From positions 17,671 through 81,670 of the forward strand of contig JACTMP010000018.1 of the NCBI GenBank assembly GCA_014584575.1: a stretch of DNA of 64,000 bases, written 5' to 3'. The notes under the pieces are model-generated. The model made no database searches, was not told the origin of the DNA, and saw only the letters and a list, made by a program, of their open reading frames with translations. Origin of the DNA: Chloroflexota bacterium. Lineage in GTDB: Bacteria > Chloroflexota > Anaerolineae > Promineifilales > Promineifilaceae. The position numbers were made by a program, and so were the translations under genes. Shown here piece by piece: positions 53,613-63,210 of this stretch; the first letter of the stretch is position 1; the number at the start of each line of letters is the position of its first letter.

Positions 53613-55415
53613 ATGGATTATGAATTGGCAGTGGAACGGCCGTTTCGGGAACAGAGCGGCCAACACAATATCAAACGATTAAGTGCCCGCCGCCGTAAAT
53701 TTCTATCCTATTATCGGCCGTACAAGCGTTTGTTTGCGGCGGATATGGCCTGTGCGCTGGTGGTTTCGGCCACCACGTTGCTCATCCCGCTGTGTGTGAG
53801 CTACATCACCAAAAACGTCCTGAGCAGCAATGGCCCGGACACAATGCGCCAGATTATGGGCATGGGCGTGGTCATGCTGGCGCTGATTGCCGTTCACACC
53901 GTCAGCAACATGTCTGTCGCCTACCAGGGGCACATGATGGGGGCGTTGATGGAACGGGACATGCGCCAGGAGTTGTTTGACCATTACCAGAAGCTTTCCT
54001 TTGCTTTTTACGACGAGCAAAAAGTGGGGCAGTTGATGACCCGCCTGACCAATGATTCCTTTGATCTGGCCGAACTGTTTCATCACGGGCCGGAGGATAT
54101 TGTCATTTCCCTGTTGAACTTCGTCGGCGCGTTTGCCATTTTGTTTGTGATTGACTCTCGGTTGGCGCTGCTCATCTTTTTATTTTTGCCCATCATGGCT
54201 GTGTATGCCTACCACTTCAACAAGAAGATGGCGATGGCGCTGCGGCGCAGCCATGACCGGATCGGCGATATTAACGCCCAGGTGGAGGATTCACTGGCGG
54301 GTATTCGGGTGGTACAGTCGTTTAGCAATGAAGCGGTAGAAACGGGGAAGTTTGGGGTGGAAAACGGCCGTTTCCTGGACAGCCGCCGCGACAGTTACCG
54401 CAGTGAAACCTATTTCTACGAAGGGTTGGTCGCCTTTACCCAACTGATGACGGTCGCCGTCGTCGTCTTTGGCGGCATCAGCATCGTGCGCGGTTCATTG
54501 GATTTGCCCGACCTGATCACCTTTTTGCTGTGCGTGGCCATCCTCATTGAACCCATTCGCCGTTACGGGAACTTCAGCCGGTTGTACCAGGAAGGCGTTG
54601 CCGGTTTTGCGCGATTTATGGAGGTGCTGGAAGTGGAGCCAGACATTCAGGATACGGCGGAGGCTATTGAACTGGCAAAGGTTGATGGAAATATCACCTT
54701 CCGCGATGTTAGCTTCAAATATAAAGATGGCTACGGCTACGTTTTCAAGAACCTGTCGCTGGAGATAAAAGCGGGCGAATATGTGGCCCTGGTGGGGTCA
54801 TCCGGCATCGGCAAAACAACGTTGTGTTCGCTCATCCCCCGTTTTTATGAGGTGAGTGACGGCGAGATCAGGCTGGACGGCCGTGACATCCGCGACATTC
54901 AACTGGCCTCCTTGCGCCGGAACATCGGCATTGTGCAGCAAGATGTTTACCTGTTTGCCGGGACGGTGGCGGAGAATATATGTTACGGCAAACCGGAGGC
55001 CGGCGATGACGAGATTGTGGCTGCGGCGAAACAGGCCAACGCCCACGATTTCATCATGGCCTTGCCGGATGGGTACAACACGGATATTGGGCAGCGCGGT
55101 GTCAAACTCTCCGGCGGGCAAAAGCAGCGTCTGGCCATCGCCCGCGTCTTTTTGAAAGACCCACCCATCCTCATTTTTGATGAGGCCACGAGTGCGTTAG
55201 ACAACGAAAGTGAAAGGGCTATCCGCGATTCACTGGAGAAGTTAAGCGACGGCCGTACCACCCTCGTCATCGCCCACCGCCTCTCAACCGTGCGCAATGC
55301 CCAGCGCATTGTGGTCTTGGCTGAAAATGGGATTGTAGAGCAAGGTACACATGATGAGTTAATCATGGCAGGTGGCACGTATGCAAATTTGTACAACATG
55401 CAATTGAGCATCTAG
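53613..55415 (+). CDS. Half-size ABC exporter with intact ATPase motifs
   Basis: This 600-residue exporter has six membrane helices (about 38-330), Walker A GSSGIGKTT (about 395-403), Q-loop IVQQDVYLFA, a canonical LSGGQKQR (about 498), Walker B LIFDEATSALD with the catalytic Glu and H-loop IAHRLS. All sites are intact, so it can work as a homodimer, unlike the pair upstream. It starts six bases after the preceding stop and contains no repeat insertion. The 3' end overlaps the convergent MazF-like gene by four bases. Confidence 0.93.
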   Translation: MDYELAVERPFREQSGQHNIKRLSARRRKFLSYYRPYKRLFAADMACALVVSATTLLIPLCVSYITKNVLSSNGPDTMRQIMGMGVVMLALIAVHTVSNMSVAYQGHMMGALMERDMRQELFDHYQKLSFAFYDEQKVGQLMTRLTNDSFDLAELFHHGPEDIVISLLNFVGAFAILFVIDSRLALLIFLFLPIMAVYAYHFNKKMAMALRRSHDRIGDINAQVEDSLAGIRVVQSFSNEAVETGKFGVENGRFLDSRRDSYRSETYFYEGLVAFTQLMTVAVVVFGGISIVRGSLDLPDLITFLLCVAILIEPIRRYGNFSRLYQEGVAGFARFMEVLEVEPDIQDTAEAIELAKVDGNITFRDVSFKYKDGYGYVFKNLSLEIKAGEYVALVGSSGIGKTTLCSLIPRFYEVSDGEIRLDGRDIRDIQLASLRRNIGIVQQDVYLFAGTVAENICYGKPEAGDDEIVAAAKQANAHDFIMALPDGYNTDIGQRGVKLSGGQKQRLAIARVFLKDPPILIFDEATSALDNESERAIRDSLEKLSDGRTTLVIAHRLSTVRNAQRIVVLAENGIVEQGTHDELIMAGGTYANLYNMQLSI

Positions 55416-55750
55416 ACATTGAGAAGATGGTCGCTCAACTTTTTAAGCAGGCGTTTATGCCGTTCTGGAGAAATAGAACCAATGCTCCCGATCAATTTAT
55501 TGTTGGGAATGACAGCCAGGAAACCAAGCCGGATGAGCGAATCAGTTACCAACCCGCTCAAAACAAAATCTTTATCCTGGCGGACAATGATTTCATCAAA
55601 ACCAGAAACTCTTTGGTGAAGTTGGGTACTGATACCACAAACCAGGGCGTCATTAAAAGGTGGCATCACCCGTAGAAAAAGTGCAGGACGATTTTTGATT
55701 TGTCCATCGGCCTGCGGTAGTGGTGTAAGCACAATATCACCCTGTTTCAT
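55412..55750 (-). CDS. MazF/PemK-like toxin
   Basis: The 112-residue protein starts MKQGDIVLTPLPQADGQIKN, the beta-barrel opening typical of MazF/PemK endoribonucleases, with RPALFLRV and later FVLSGLVTDSLIRLGFLAV as core elements. MazF toxins cleave mRNA at short sequences. Its start overlaps the antitoxin gene by 14 bases. It converges with the exporter gene. Confidence 0.82.
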   Translation of the reverse strand: MKQGDIVLTPLPQADGQIKNRPALFLRVMPPFNDALVCGISTQLHQRVSGFDEIIVRQDKDFVLSGLVTDSLIRLGFLAVIPNNKLIGSIGSISPERHKRLLKKLSDHLLNV

Positions 55751-55973
55751 AGGTCGGGTTTGGTTCTTTAATCAAAGTTAGTGGATATTCTGGTTCATCC
55801 TCTCCATACGCAAGGTTCAGCCCTTCAGCAGAGAGTTTGAGCCAGGCCATCTGTTCTGTATCAGGTTTCTTAATCACCGTTACCAGGAGGTGTGTATTGG
55901 GCAGAAGCTCATATGGTTCATCCAGCAAGATTTGTTTTCCATCAAAATGAGCACGCAAGACTATTGTTTCCAT
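55737..55973 (-). CDS. Antitoxin-like partner of the MazF-like toxin
   Basis: The 78-residue protein starts METIVLRAHFDGKQILLDEP, a strand-rich N-terminus similar to DUF104/DUF2281-type antitoxins of PIN or MazF pairs, then an acidic tail (YGEDEPEYPLTLIKEP). Overlap with the toxin gene supports a translationally coupled toxin-antitoxin pair. Confidence 0.75.
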   Translation of the reverse strand: METIVLRAHFDGKQILLDEPYELLPNTHLLVTVIKKPDTEQMAWLKLSAEGLNLAYGEDEPEYPLTLIKEPNPTYETG

Positions 55974-56043
55974 GTTGACAATTTACCATTAACAGAGCTA
56001 TTGGGCAATGAATACATGGCTCATGCAAAACCTGGCAAATGGG

Positions 56044-56310
56044 TTAGCGTACCCACTTTCTAAATCCAATAGAAATAAGGGTCACCAAAATGCCAAAATA
56101 AAGCCCGGCAAACAATCCCAGAGTTATCAGGCCGAAGATTGGAGGGAACTCTTCACTAAAAAGGCCATAGCCAATCATCGTAGTGAGCGCAGTAGCGATA
56201 ATGGCAACAACCAAAGTATGAAGGGGCTTCTGCAGACGAATGATTAGCAGTATGACTGTAACAAGAAAACCAACAACTACTCGTGTTACCGGCCGGCGCC
56301 TGCCTGCATC
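56044..56310 (-). pseudogene. Remnant of a membrane protein gene without a start
   Basis: On the minus strand the frame from about 56280 to the stop at 56046-56044 reads like a membrane protein (VVVGFLVTVILLIIRLQK, then LHTLVVAIIATALT and GLITLGLFAGLYFGILVTL), but there is no start codon after the upstream stop at 56313. It looks like the C-terminal ~80 residues of a gene whose 5' part is lost. Confidence 0.45.
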
Positions 56311-56489
56311 TCAGCCAAAGAGCCAGAGGCGCCACCGACGACATCAGCGATACAGCCTGTGTGCTGCTAGCCGGTGAAAGGCTGCAATATGACTGGCGCG
56401 AGGAATTTGCAGTCTGGTATAACGGTCAGGAAGTGCAGCGGTGTGATCTGGATGATGATCGCCGCTGTACGGTCGTCTGGCAGCCATAA
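56283..56489 (+). pseudogene. Remnant of a Cys-containing protein gene
   Basis: On the plus strand the frame ends with ACVLLAGERLQYDWREEFAV and VWYNGQEVQRCDLDDDRRC before the stop at 56487-56489. It reads like the C-terminus of a soluble protein, but no ribosome binding site or natural N-terminus is present. It meets the remnant on the other strand head to head near 56285, suggesting a deletion or inversion joint. Confidence 0.4.
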
Positions 56490-56492
56490 AAA

Positions 56493-56526
56493 AGACCTGA
56501 CAGGTCTCGAAGACCTGTCAGGTCGG
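56493..56526. repeat. Family D palindrome after the subtilisin gene
   Basis: AAGACCTGACAGGTCTCGA and AGACCTGTCAGGTC form a near-perfect palindrome. It lies ten bases beyond the stop of the protease on the minus strand. Confidence 0.85.
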
Positions 56527-56535
56527 TCAGGAAAA

Positions 56536-58137
56536 TTACGGCCGTATCATCCAGAAGTCATAACTGCCGGAGCCGCTATAGGAGTAGACGCGCCAGACAT
56601 AGTAGCCGGCGTTGCCATTGTAGTTGATATACTCATTGGAGGAGGAGCTGATAGATTGGGCCACCGTTACCCAACTGAAGCCGTTCCACCGCCACAGATA
56701 CAGGTCAAAGTCAGCGTTGGAGGGGCCTTGCAGCCAGCCCTGATGGTTGCCGGCGCTGCTGTAGAAATAGGTGCCATTGGGATGGTAGTTGTAAGCGCCC
56801 GTACCGCTCAGAGAGCCGGTGTAATGCTCACAATTGGTGCAAGGGTTGGGATTGGGCGTCGGTGTGGGCGTGGGGTTGGGCGGGGGGCTGCCGCCATAGA
56901 GCGTGTACAGGAGCAGATTGGGCGAACCGCTGCCAATGCCGGAGAGGCGCCCGCTGGTGGCGTTGTTGACGATGGTATTACGCACGGTCAGGGGGGAAGC
57001 GCCGGGGTTGGTTTGCAGATATAGCGCCGCCGCGCCGGCTACATGGGGGGAAGCCATGGAAGTGCCGCTGATGGTGTTGGTGGCGGTATTGCTGGTATGC
57101 CAGGCGCTGGTGATGCTGGAGCCGGGTGCAAATATGTCCAGGCAGGTGCCAAAATTGGAGAACGAAGAGCGGGCATCGCTGGAAGTCGTTGAACCGACCG
57201 TGACAGCCGCTGCCACACGCGCCGGCGAGTAGTTGCAGGCATTGGCATTGCTATTGCCGGCCGCGACCACATAGGTGACGCCGTCGTTGATTGAGTTGTT
57301 CACGGCCGTGTCTAGCGCCGACGAAGCACCGCCACCCAAACTCATATTGGCTACAGCGGGATTATTGCCGGTATGGTGCTGTGTGACCCAATCTACGCCA
57401 GCAATGACCCCAGAATTTGTGCCAGAGCCGCTGCAATTGAGGACACGCACGGCATATAAGGTCACTTGCTTGGCTACGCCATACGTGGCGCCGCCTACCG
57501 TACCCGCTACATGCGTACCATGGCCGTTGCAATCATTGGAGCCGTTACCGTCGTTGATGGCTGTATAGCCGTGGAGGGCGCGGCCACCAAAATCGTTATG
57601 GGTGCGGCGAATACCGGTATCAATAATGTAGGCTGCGACGCCGGCCCCGGTTTGATTATAGGTATAAGTGGTGCTCAATGGCAGGTCTCGTTGGTCAATC
57701 CGGTCCAATCCCCAAGTAGCGTTGGTCTGAGTATCGTTAATAGAGACAATCTGGTCCGCTTCAATGAAGGCAATGTTGGGATCTTGTTGAATAGTTTTCA
57801 AGGCTTCTTCAGGCATCGTGGCTGTGAAACCTTCTAAAGCTGTGCCATACGTAAACTGGATTTTCCCACCCATGCTCTCCACGGTGCTGGCAATGGATGC
57901 CTCGGTCAAATCATTCGTTCCCTTGTTGAAGACCACAATGTACTGTCCAGGGATTGCTGCAGGACTATCCTGGAACAGTATCGGTTGCGGTTCGGCTACT
58001 GTATCTTTGCCTAACACCGGGCGGTCAGTGCGGACCGTGCCTATGCCCGTGTTAGGCTGCCCAAACACGGGTAAGGTGATAATGACGAGCAACAGTAATA
58101 CCAGGAACAAACCAAACTTGTAGGTTCTACGGTTCAT
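56536..58137 (-). CDS. Secreted subtilisin-like protease (S8) with C-terminal domain
   Basis: The 533-residue enzyme has a signal peptide (about 1-27), an I9 propeptide (about 62-133), and an S8 catalytic domain of proteinase K type with Asp173 ([11 protein letters not shown]), His206 ([10 protein letters not shown]), oxyanion Asn295 (AAGNSNA) and Ser360 ([12 protein letters not shown]). A Pro/Thr linker (about 420-435) leads to a C-terminal domain of ~95 residues ([13 protein letters not shown] to the end) resembling prepeptidase C-terminal domains. It digests external protein. It is upstream of, and separate from, the expansin gene on the same strand. Confidence 0.94.
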   Translation of the reverse strand: MNRRTYKFGLFLVLLLLVIITLPVFGQPNTGIGTVRTDRPVLGKDTVAEPQPILFQDSPAAIPGQYIVVFNKGTNDLTEASIASTVESMGGKIQFTYGTALEGFTATMPEEALKTIQQDPNIAFIEADQIVSINDTQTNATWGLDRIDQRDLPLSTTYTYNQTGAGVAAYIIDTGIRRTHNDFGGRALHGYTAINDGNGSNDCNGHGTHVAGTVGGATYGVAKQVTLYAVRVLNCSGSGTNSGVIAGVDWVTQHHTGNNPAVANMSLGGGASSALDTAVNNSINDGVTYVVAAGNSNANACNYSPARVAAAVTVGSTTSSDARSSFSNFGTCLDIFAPGSSITSAWHTSNTATNTISGTSMASPHVAGAAALYLQTNPGASPLTVRNTIVNNATSGRLSGIGSGSPNLLLYTLYGGSPPPNPTPTPTPNPNPCTNCEHYTGSLSGTGAYNYHPNGTYFYSSAGNHQGWLQGPSNADFDLYLWRWNGFSWVTVAQSISSSSNEYINYNGNAGYYVWRVYSYSGSGSYDFWMIRP

Positions 58138-58327
58138 TTATCTTCTCCTTACGTGAAACAACAACGAGCGTCCAGCCCATTGTTAATTAGATTTTTCCCT
58201 GAGATGTTGAAAACAATTTTTTATCTTTCTTCAACTAGCCTCAGGGTGATAATTGTTTCATTCTTGTATTGACCTTCCGGTGATGGATCCCCTTCCACCC
58301 CGATTTCTGAATGGATTTTGGTAACAA

Positions 58328-58367
58328 AACGCGCCCCCTGTGGCCGGTCAGGCCACAGGAGGCGCGT
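58328..58367 (-). terminator. Long GC hairpin after the expansin gene
   Basis: AACGCGCC-CCCTGTGGCC and GGCCACAGG-AGGCGCGTT pair with one bulge around GGTCA. On the minus strand TTTTGTT follows, so it acts as the terminator of the expansin gene. The rest of the gap (58138-58622) has no convincing gene. Confidence 0.8.
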
Positions 58368-58622
58368 TCACAAGCCACCAGTCCAGAGGCATAAAGCCAG
58401 ATAAACTGGTACGTGGCTACGATTGTTGAGGGAAATGAAAAAAACTGAGTTGTTGTACACCCTTGCTGATTCTGTCCACTTGCTCCACCCACTAGAGATA
58501 GGGGCAGATTGATATTGTCTAACCAACAGTATCCGTAAACAGAATAAGTGATGTTATTTGCAAAACAAGAACAGTCCGGTGGCAGTGCAGTGACAAACCG
58601 GTATGGTCGCTGCGATTTTGCC

Positions 58623-59366
58623 TTAGGGGGGTGGGGAAAATTGGGATGCGCCGGGCACATCGCCGTCTTCAATATGGGGGATACCGCTGTCGGTGAGGGT
58701 GTGGCCGAAGTTGTCGGTGACGCGGAAGGTGTACGGGCCTGGCCCCATGCCATTGGCTTCCACGAAGTAATTCCACTCCTGGCGCGGTGCTTCAATCCAT
58801 TGGCTGCCGTTCCAATACTCGAATTTGGTGATGGGGTTGCGGTGGTTACGAATTTGCACGGCCGTCCACCATTGGTTACTGCCATCCTTAAAATGGTACA
58901 CAATCGGGCCGTCTACCGGGTAGCTGAGCAGTTGCCAGGTAATGGACACGCGCCCCTGCGGCAAACTGGCGATCTGGGCAAATGCCTGCGGACTCATATC
59001 CACATCCCCCTGGGGACATTCCGGGCAGCGGTCTACGATGCGGACGATGACGCTGCCTTGTGGCCCCGTCACCTGGATGTATGCGCCGCAGAGGGCGGCG
59101 TTGTTATAGTCGGTGTGGTTCATGGCGGCGACCATCAGGTTGCCCGGCGAGGCGGGGAAGAGGCAGTTGCCCGTGCCGTCGGCATCGTAATACGTGCCTT
59201 CGCCGCTGTGGACGGGGCCAAAGGGGATGGGCACGTTGGCGGGGCTGAGGATGAGGGGCAAATAAGCACGGGGTGACAAGCCGCTTGGCCCGGCCAGTAG
59301 TGGTAAGGCGATGAGGAGGAGGCAGATGGCCGTGAGGCTGCCAATGAATAAATGATTTCTTTTCAT
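58623..59366 (-). CDS. Bacterial expansin (EXLX-like)
   Basis: The 247-residue exported protein has a signal peptide (about 1-25) and the two expansin domains: a double-psi barrel (about 52-135; GEGTYYDADGTGNC, NNAALCGAYIQVTGPQG, VRIVDRCPECPQGDVD) with the key Asp in VDRC (about 112), and a C-terminal carbohydrate-binding domain (about 140-240) with aromatic residues such as NQWWTAV and FEYWNGSQW. Expansins loosen cellulose or peptidoglycan without hydrolysis. Bacterial members are often linked to plant or wall contact. It lacks any catalytic module fusion. Confidence 0.9.
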   Translation of the reverse strand: MKRNHLFIGSLTAICLLLIALPLLAGPSGLSPRAYLPLILSPANVPIPFGPVHSGEGTYYDADGTGNCLFPASPGNLMVAAMNHTDYNNAALCGAYIQVTGPQGSVIVRIVDRCPECPQGDVDMSPQAFAQIASLPQGRVSITWQLLSYPVDGPIVYHFKDGSNQWWTAVQIRNHRNPITKFEYWNGSQWIEAPRQEWNYFVEANGMGPGPYTFRVTDNFGHTLTDSGIPHIEDGDVPGASQFSPPP

Positions 59367-59442
59367 AAGGTGAGTATAGCGGATGAAGTGGGAGGATTCT
59401 ACGGTACTGTGGGGTACGGCCGTGAGGTAACGGGAAAATCAC

Positions 59443-61800
59443 TCATGGCTTTATAGGGGTACTCGTCGGCAGCGGCAAACGGGTCACAGTGGGTGTAGGA
59501 GATGGTAACGCCGTGCTGGTCATGGTGGGCGTGTTGGTCGGTGTTGGTGTAGAAGTGGAGGTTGGCAGCGGCGAACTGGTCGCCGTAGGCGTAGGTGATG
59601 GCGTGCTGGTTGGTGATGGCGTGCTGGTTGGCGATGGCGTGCTGGTTGGCGGTGGGGTATAGGTTGGCGGCGGTGTGGGGGAAGGTGGTACTTCCCAGGA
59701 ATCTGTCGTGTGGCACTGGGAACATTGACCCCGCCTATGATCGCTTGGGCGTTCGTGACAGGACTTACAATCTGTGTACCCGGTGTGATCAAATACCACA
59801 TCAGCCCAATCAGATGTATTGTGACAATTGGAACATTGGCCCGGCCAGTGGCCGGCCGGAGGCGCATGACAAGAGATACAATCAGCCCCAACGCTATGGT
59901 CTATCAGAAGCGTTTGCCAATCGGCCGTGGTGTGACAGTCAGAACATTGGCCAGCCCAATGCGCCGCTGGCGCCGCGTGGCAGCTTTGGCAATCCGTGTA
60001 ACCAGAGTGATTGAAGATCACTTGACTCCAGTCAATGGTATTGTGGCAGGTGACACATTGGCCGGGCCAATGATCAATCGGTTCCTCGTCTGCATGACAG
60101 GTCTGGCAATCAACCAGACCCACATGAGCAAAGTTAACCTCATGCCACTCCTCAGTATTATGGCAAAGCGAACATTGGCCTGCGTAATGACCATCAGGTG
60201 TTTCATAGCTATGGCAGCTAAGGCAATCGTCCAACCCGCCGTGACTAAAGCTGACATTTTGCCAGCTTATGGTGTTGTGGCAATTGGTACAGAGGGCCGC
60301 ATAATGCCGCGCCGGAGTCCAATGGCAATTCTGGCAGCCATTAAACCCCGTGTGATCAAACGTTGCATCTTGCCATTCCTGCGTATTGTGGCAACTGGCG
60401 CAAAGTTCACCATAATGATTAACGGGCGATTCCGCGCTGTGACAACTTAAACAGTCAGAAGCGTTAAGGTGAATATATGTGGTCAAATGCCAATCTTCCG
60501 TCCCGTGACACATAGAACATTGACCGGGGAAATGTGGTGTTTGCACATCACCTGAGTGGCACTGTTGGCAATCCGCGTAGCCGGTGTGGTCAAACCAGGC
60601 GGGCAGCCAGCTAACGGTGCTGTGGCAGCGGGAACATTGCCCGGCATAATGCCCCCTGGGCGTATCTTCCCCTGAGTGGCAGGCCCGACAATCGCTGTAG
60701 CCCGTGTGATCAAACTCCACCACAATCCAATCAAAAGTGTCAAAGTGGCAGCGGGCACATAAGCCTTCATAATGGCCTTTCGGGTTATCGTTCAAGTGGC
60801 AAGATTCACATTCCGTCACGCTCAGGTGGTCATACCAGATGCTCCAGAAATATGTGTTCGTGTGACAATCGGTGCAAGCACCCGGATAATGCGCGAATGG
60901 GGTTTCAGCCAGATGGCACGATTCACATTCTGTGACCCCCGCATGGTTAAACTTTACAGGTGTCCAGTTCACGACGTCATGGCAAGCCGTACACTCACCG
61001 GGGAAATGAAGCGGGTAAATCACATTGGCAGTTGGCTCATGGCAAGCTTCGCAAACCGGCTCAGATCCGGCAAAACGACTGTCCACATGGCAATCCTCAC
61101 ATTGAGCCTTTGCATGTACACCTGTGAGCGGCAGTGAACTGTGCTCCATCGTTAATGGGTTATGACACGCTTTACAGGCTGTTTCCGTTTCCGCATAACG
61201 GCCGTCTTCATGGCACTTGTCACAGGCAACCTCCTCATGCTCCTGGACGAGCGACATGGTTACGTGTGGCACATCAACTCCCAGGAAGGATACAACTTCT
61301 GCGGCGATATTGTCCGGGAGCACATCCACGACAGCCTGATTGGTTTCGGCCGTCAGCAGTGCGGTGATCTTTTCCAGCAGCGCGTTTCCGGCTGTTCCAT
61401 CCCGGCCAGCCAGCAAAATCTCCAGGTTATCCTGAGAATGGCTCAATATAAGACGCAAACGCACAAAATAATTGGCCTGTGCAGAGAGTGGCGTCAAAGC
61501 AATATAACGCAATGCCTGGTTGAGCGCCTGGTCAATTGCCTGTACAGTGACCTGAATCTGTTGTTGGTCTTGAGCATATTCCAAATCGGTCAGGCGACGT
61601 TGGGTATGGGCCAGAGCCAGATCAGCTTGCCGGTAAGGATCATTGGTTATCTGGAGGCGCCAATTTTCGGCAACCAGTTGTAGTTGATAGAGCTGATCGC
61701 CGGGGTCAAAGGGATGACGGTTGCCCAGAATCAATAAGCCGATTGCCACCGATAGCAGCCCAAGATTGATAATAACGACAAATGCGACAATTCTTTTCAT
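59443..61800 (-). CDS. Multiheme cytochrome c with 27 CxxCH motifs
   Basis: The ~785-residue protein starts MKRIVAFVVIINLGLLSVAI (membrane anchor or signal), followed by a helical DUF5667-like region (about 35-170) and then 27 CxxCH heme-binding motifs. Motifs alternate in pairs: FDHTGYxDCxxCH and HYxGQCxxCHNT, each with a His five to six residues ahead that could be the second axial ligand. The C-terminal ~80 residues are Pro/Ser/Thr repeats. ATG 61800 overlaps the stop of the upstream cytochrome (ATGA). It probably carries electrons from the quinol-oxidising complex to or across the cell surface. Confidence 0.95.
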   Translation of the reverse strand: MKRIVAFVVIINLGLLSVAIGLLILGNRHPFDPGDQLYQLQLVAENWRLQITNDPYRQADLALAHTQRRLTDLEYAQDQQQIQVTVQAIDQALNQALRYIALTPLSAQANYFVRLRLILSHSQDNLEILLAGRDGTAGNALLEKITALLTAETNQAVVDVLPDNIAAEVVSFLGVDVPHVTMSLVQEHEEVACDKCHEDGRYAETETACKACHNPLTMEHSSLPLTGVHAKAQCEDCHVDSRFAGSEPVCEACHEPTANVIYPLHFPGECTACHDVVNWTPVKFNHAGVTECESCHLAETPFAHYPGACTDCHTNTYFWSIWYDHLSVTECESCHLNDNPKGHYEGLCARCHFDTFDWIVVEFDHTGYSDCRACHSGEDTPRGHYAGQCSRCHSTVSWLPAWFDHTGYADCQQCHSGDVQTPHFPGQCSMCHGTEDWHLTTYIHLNASDCLSCHSAESPVNHYGELCASCHNTQEWQDATFDHTGFNGCQNCHWTPARHYAALCTNCHNTISWQNVSFSHGGLDDCLSCHSYETPDGHYAGQCSLCHNTEEWHEVNFAHVGLVDCQTCHADEEPIDHWPGQCVTCHNTIDWSQVIFNHSGYTDCQSCHAAPAAHWAGQCSDCHTTADWQTLLIDHSVGADCISCHAPPAGHWPGQCSNCHNTSDWADVVFDHTGYTDCKSCHERPSDHRRGQCSQCHTTDSWEVPPSPTPPPTYTPPPTSTPSPTSTPSPTSTPSPTPTATSSPLPTSTSTPTPTNTPTMTSTALPSPTPTVTRLPLPTSTPIKP

Positions 61801-62624
61801 CGTCGCCCACCCTGTTGGCCCTCGCTGGCTGTACTGATCCAATCGTTTTCGTTGCCAGTTGGGTGGCAGGTTGCGCAGCCAACTAAGTCTGTTGTCTCTA
61901 TAGCCATATGTATTTGTGGCATCTGTTCGGGCTGATGGTCGTGACAGCCATAACATGTGTGCCGGGCGTAACTCTCAACATGACATGTCTGGCAAGGAAG
62001 AGGCCCATTGTCGCCATGTTCGAGGGAAAAGACATGGTGCGTCAGTAAAGCGGGCGTCCAGGCTTCTAGCGTATGGCAGCGCGCACAATCCAGGCCAAAT
62101 CGCTCTGCGTGAAGGGCAGGCTCTTCGTGGCAAGAGGCACAATGATGAGGATCAGTTTCTGTACCAGGCTGTAACCGCAAATTTTCGACTACGGCCGTTG
62201 CGGGAACGGGAAAAGCCAGACCAAGTTTTGTGGCCTGTTCAGCCACATCTTGCCAATCTGCCGCCCGAATGAGGGTCACTAATGCCTCAACCTGGTAGCT
62301 ATTGAGCGTTCCGCCCTCTTCCAGATGCCAGGTGCTCATGGCGGTACCATGCGGTGAATGGCCGATGCGGTAGTAAAGAAAATTAAAATCGGCCGTTGCC
62401 AATCCCGGTGTATTGAGTGGTGGATTCGCGCCCACTCCTTCCCCGGCTGAACCATGACAGGGGGCGCAATTGTCCAGGTAAAGATCGGTGGCATCCACTA
62501 CCAGATGGCGTTGCCAATCCCCTTGAGCCAGGGCCAGGCGTTGCCGTTCACGCATACCGTAAATAGGAAATGCAACGACCAGCATCAGAAGAGCCACGAA
62601 AGTAATAAAAGCGTATCTGTTCAT
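61797..62624 (-). CDS. Membrane-anchored cytochrome c with six CxxCH motifs
   Basis: The 275-residue protein has an N-terminal hydrophobic anchor (about 4-23) and six CxxCH motifs: NCAPCHGSAGEGVG, a class I cytochrome c-type site followed by a possible Met ligand (TAMSTWHL), then HCASCH, DCARCH, PCQTCH, TCYGCH and GCATCH. It lies between the Rieske gene (three bases upstream) and the 27-heme gene (overlapping), so it likely passes electrons from the Rieske centre to the large cytochrome. Confidence 0.94.
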   Translation of the reverse strand: MNRYAFITFVALLMLVVAFPIYGMRERQRLALAQGDWQRHLVVDATDLYLDNCAPCHGSAGEGVGANPPLNTPGLATADFNFLYYRIGHSPHGTAMSTWHLEEGGTLNSYQVEALVTLIRAADWQDVAEQATKLGLAFPVPATAVVENLRLQPGTETDPHHCASCHEEPALHAERFGLDCARCHTLEAWTPALLTHHVFSLEHGDNGPLPCQTCHVESYARHTCYGCHDHQPEQMPQIHMAIETTDLVGCATCHPTGNENDWISTASEGQQGGRR

Positions 62625-62627
62625 TAT

Positions 62628-63197
62628 TCAGGCGTAGATCAGTTGAGCCGGGCTGAATTGATCACGCTGTTGGGGCTGTGACATATCTACCAGCACCCGG
62701 CTTTCATCAATGGTGACTGCAAATAAATCAAGCGGCCGTGGTACCGGTGGGCCAGCGCAATCGCCATAAAAGTCAAAATCAGCCGAATGGCAAGGGCAGT
62801 GGAAACCATTCCCATCAGACTGCCAGTTCACCGTGCAGCCAAGATGTGGACAACGGCGATAGATAGCCAGAAATCCGCCTTCGGGATCACGGATCAGGAA
62901 AAAGGCCCTTTCCTTGAACTCGGTCACGGAACCGGGTGGAAAATCATCCACTGAACCGGCCAACACCTTGCCGCCCTGAACTTCCTGGCCCCGTGCCTGT
63001 AGAAAAAGCCAGGAGGCTGCGCCAATCTCCAGGGCAGCGATGACGCCCAGGGTACCCAACCCTAACTTCAGGAAAGTACGGCGTGAAACTTCTTTAGCGG
63101 CGCTATTCTCCTGGCAGCCACACCCTTTGTCGGCCAAAGGCTCGTCATCTTTTTGGGGAGCTAAAGGGGTTAATTTTTGATTTCTAATTGCTTCCAT
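62628..63197 (-). CDS. Rieske iron-sulfur protein
   Basis: The 189-residue protein has an N-terminal Cys-rich stretch, a twin-arginine-like signal (VSRRTFLKLGLG, about 38-49) with a hydrophobic helix, and the Rieske cluster site CPHLGCTVNW and FHCPCHSADFDFYG (two Cys and two His binding [2Fe-2S]), then GPPVPRPL. It oxidises quinol at the Qo site with cytochrome b. AGGAT precedes ATG 63197. The extra GCGC motif near residue 26 is unusual. Confidence 0.95.
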   Translation of the reverse strand: MEAIRNQKLTPLAPQKDDEPLADKGCGCQENSAAKEVSRRTFLKLGLGTLGVIAALEIGAASWLFLQARGQEVQGGKVLAGSVDDFPPGSVTEFKERAFFLIRDPEGGFLAIYRRCPHLGCTVNWQSDGNGFHCPCHSADFDFYGDCAGPPVPRPLDLFAVTIDESRVLVDMSQPQQRDQFSPAQLIYA

Positions 63198-63210
63198 GTT
63201 GATCCTACCT

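Noticed and set aside
55974..56247. Small plus-strand ORF after the MazF-like pair
   Set aside because: Its translation is low in coding character (Asn/Lys/Ser-rich), while the opposite strand reads a coherent membrane segment, better explained as a gene remnant.
58241..58620. Possible gene in the gap downstream of the expansin gene
   Set aside because: The open frames there lack ribosome binding sites and run across the terminator hairpin at 58328.
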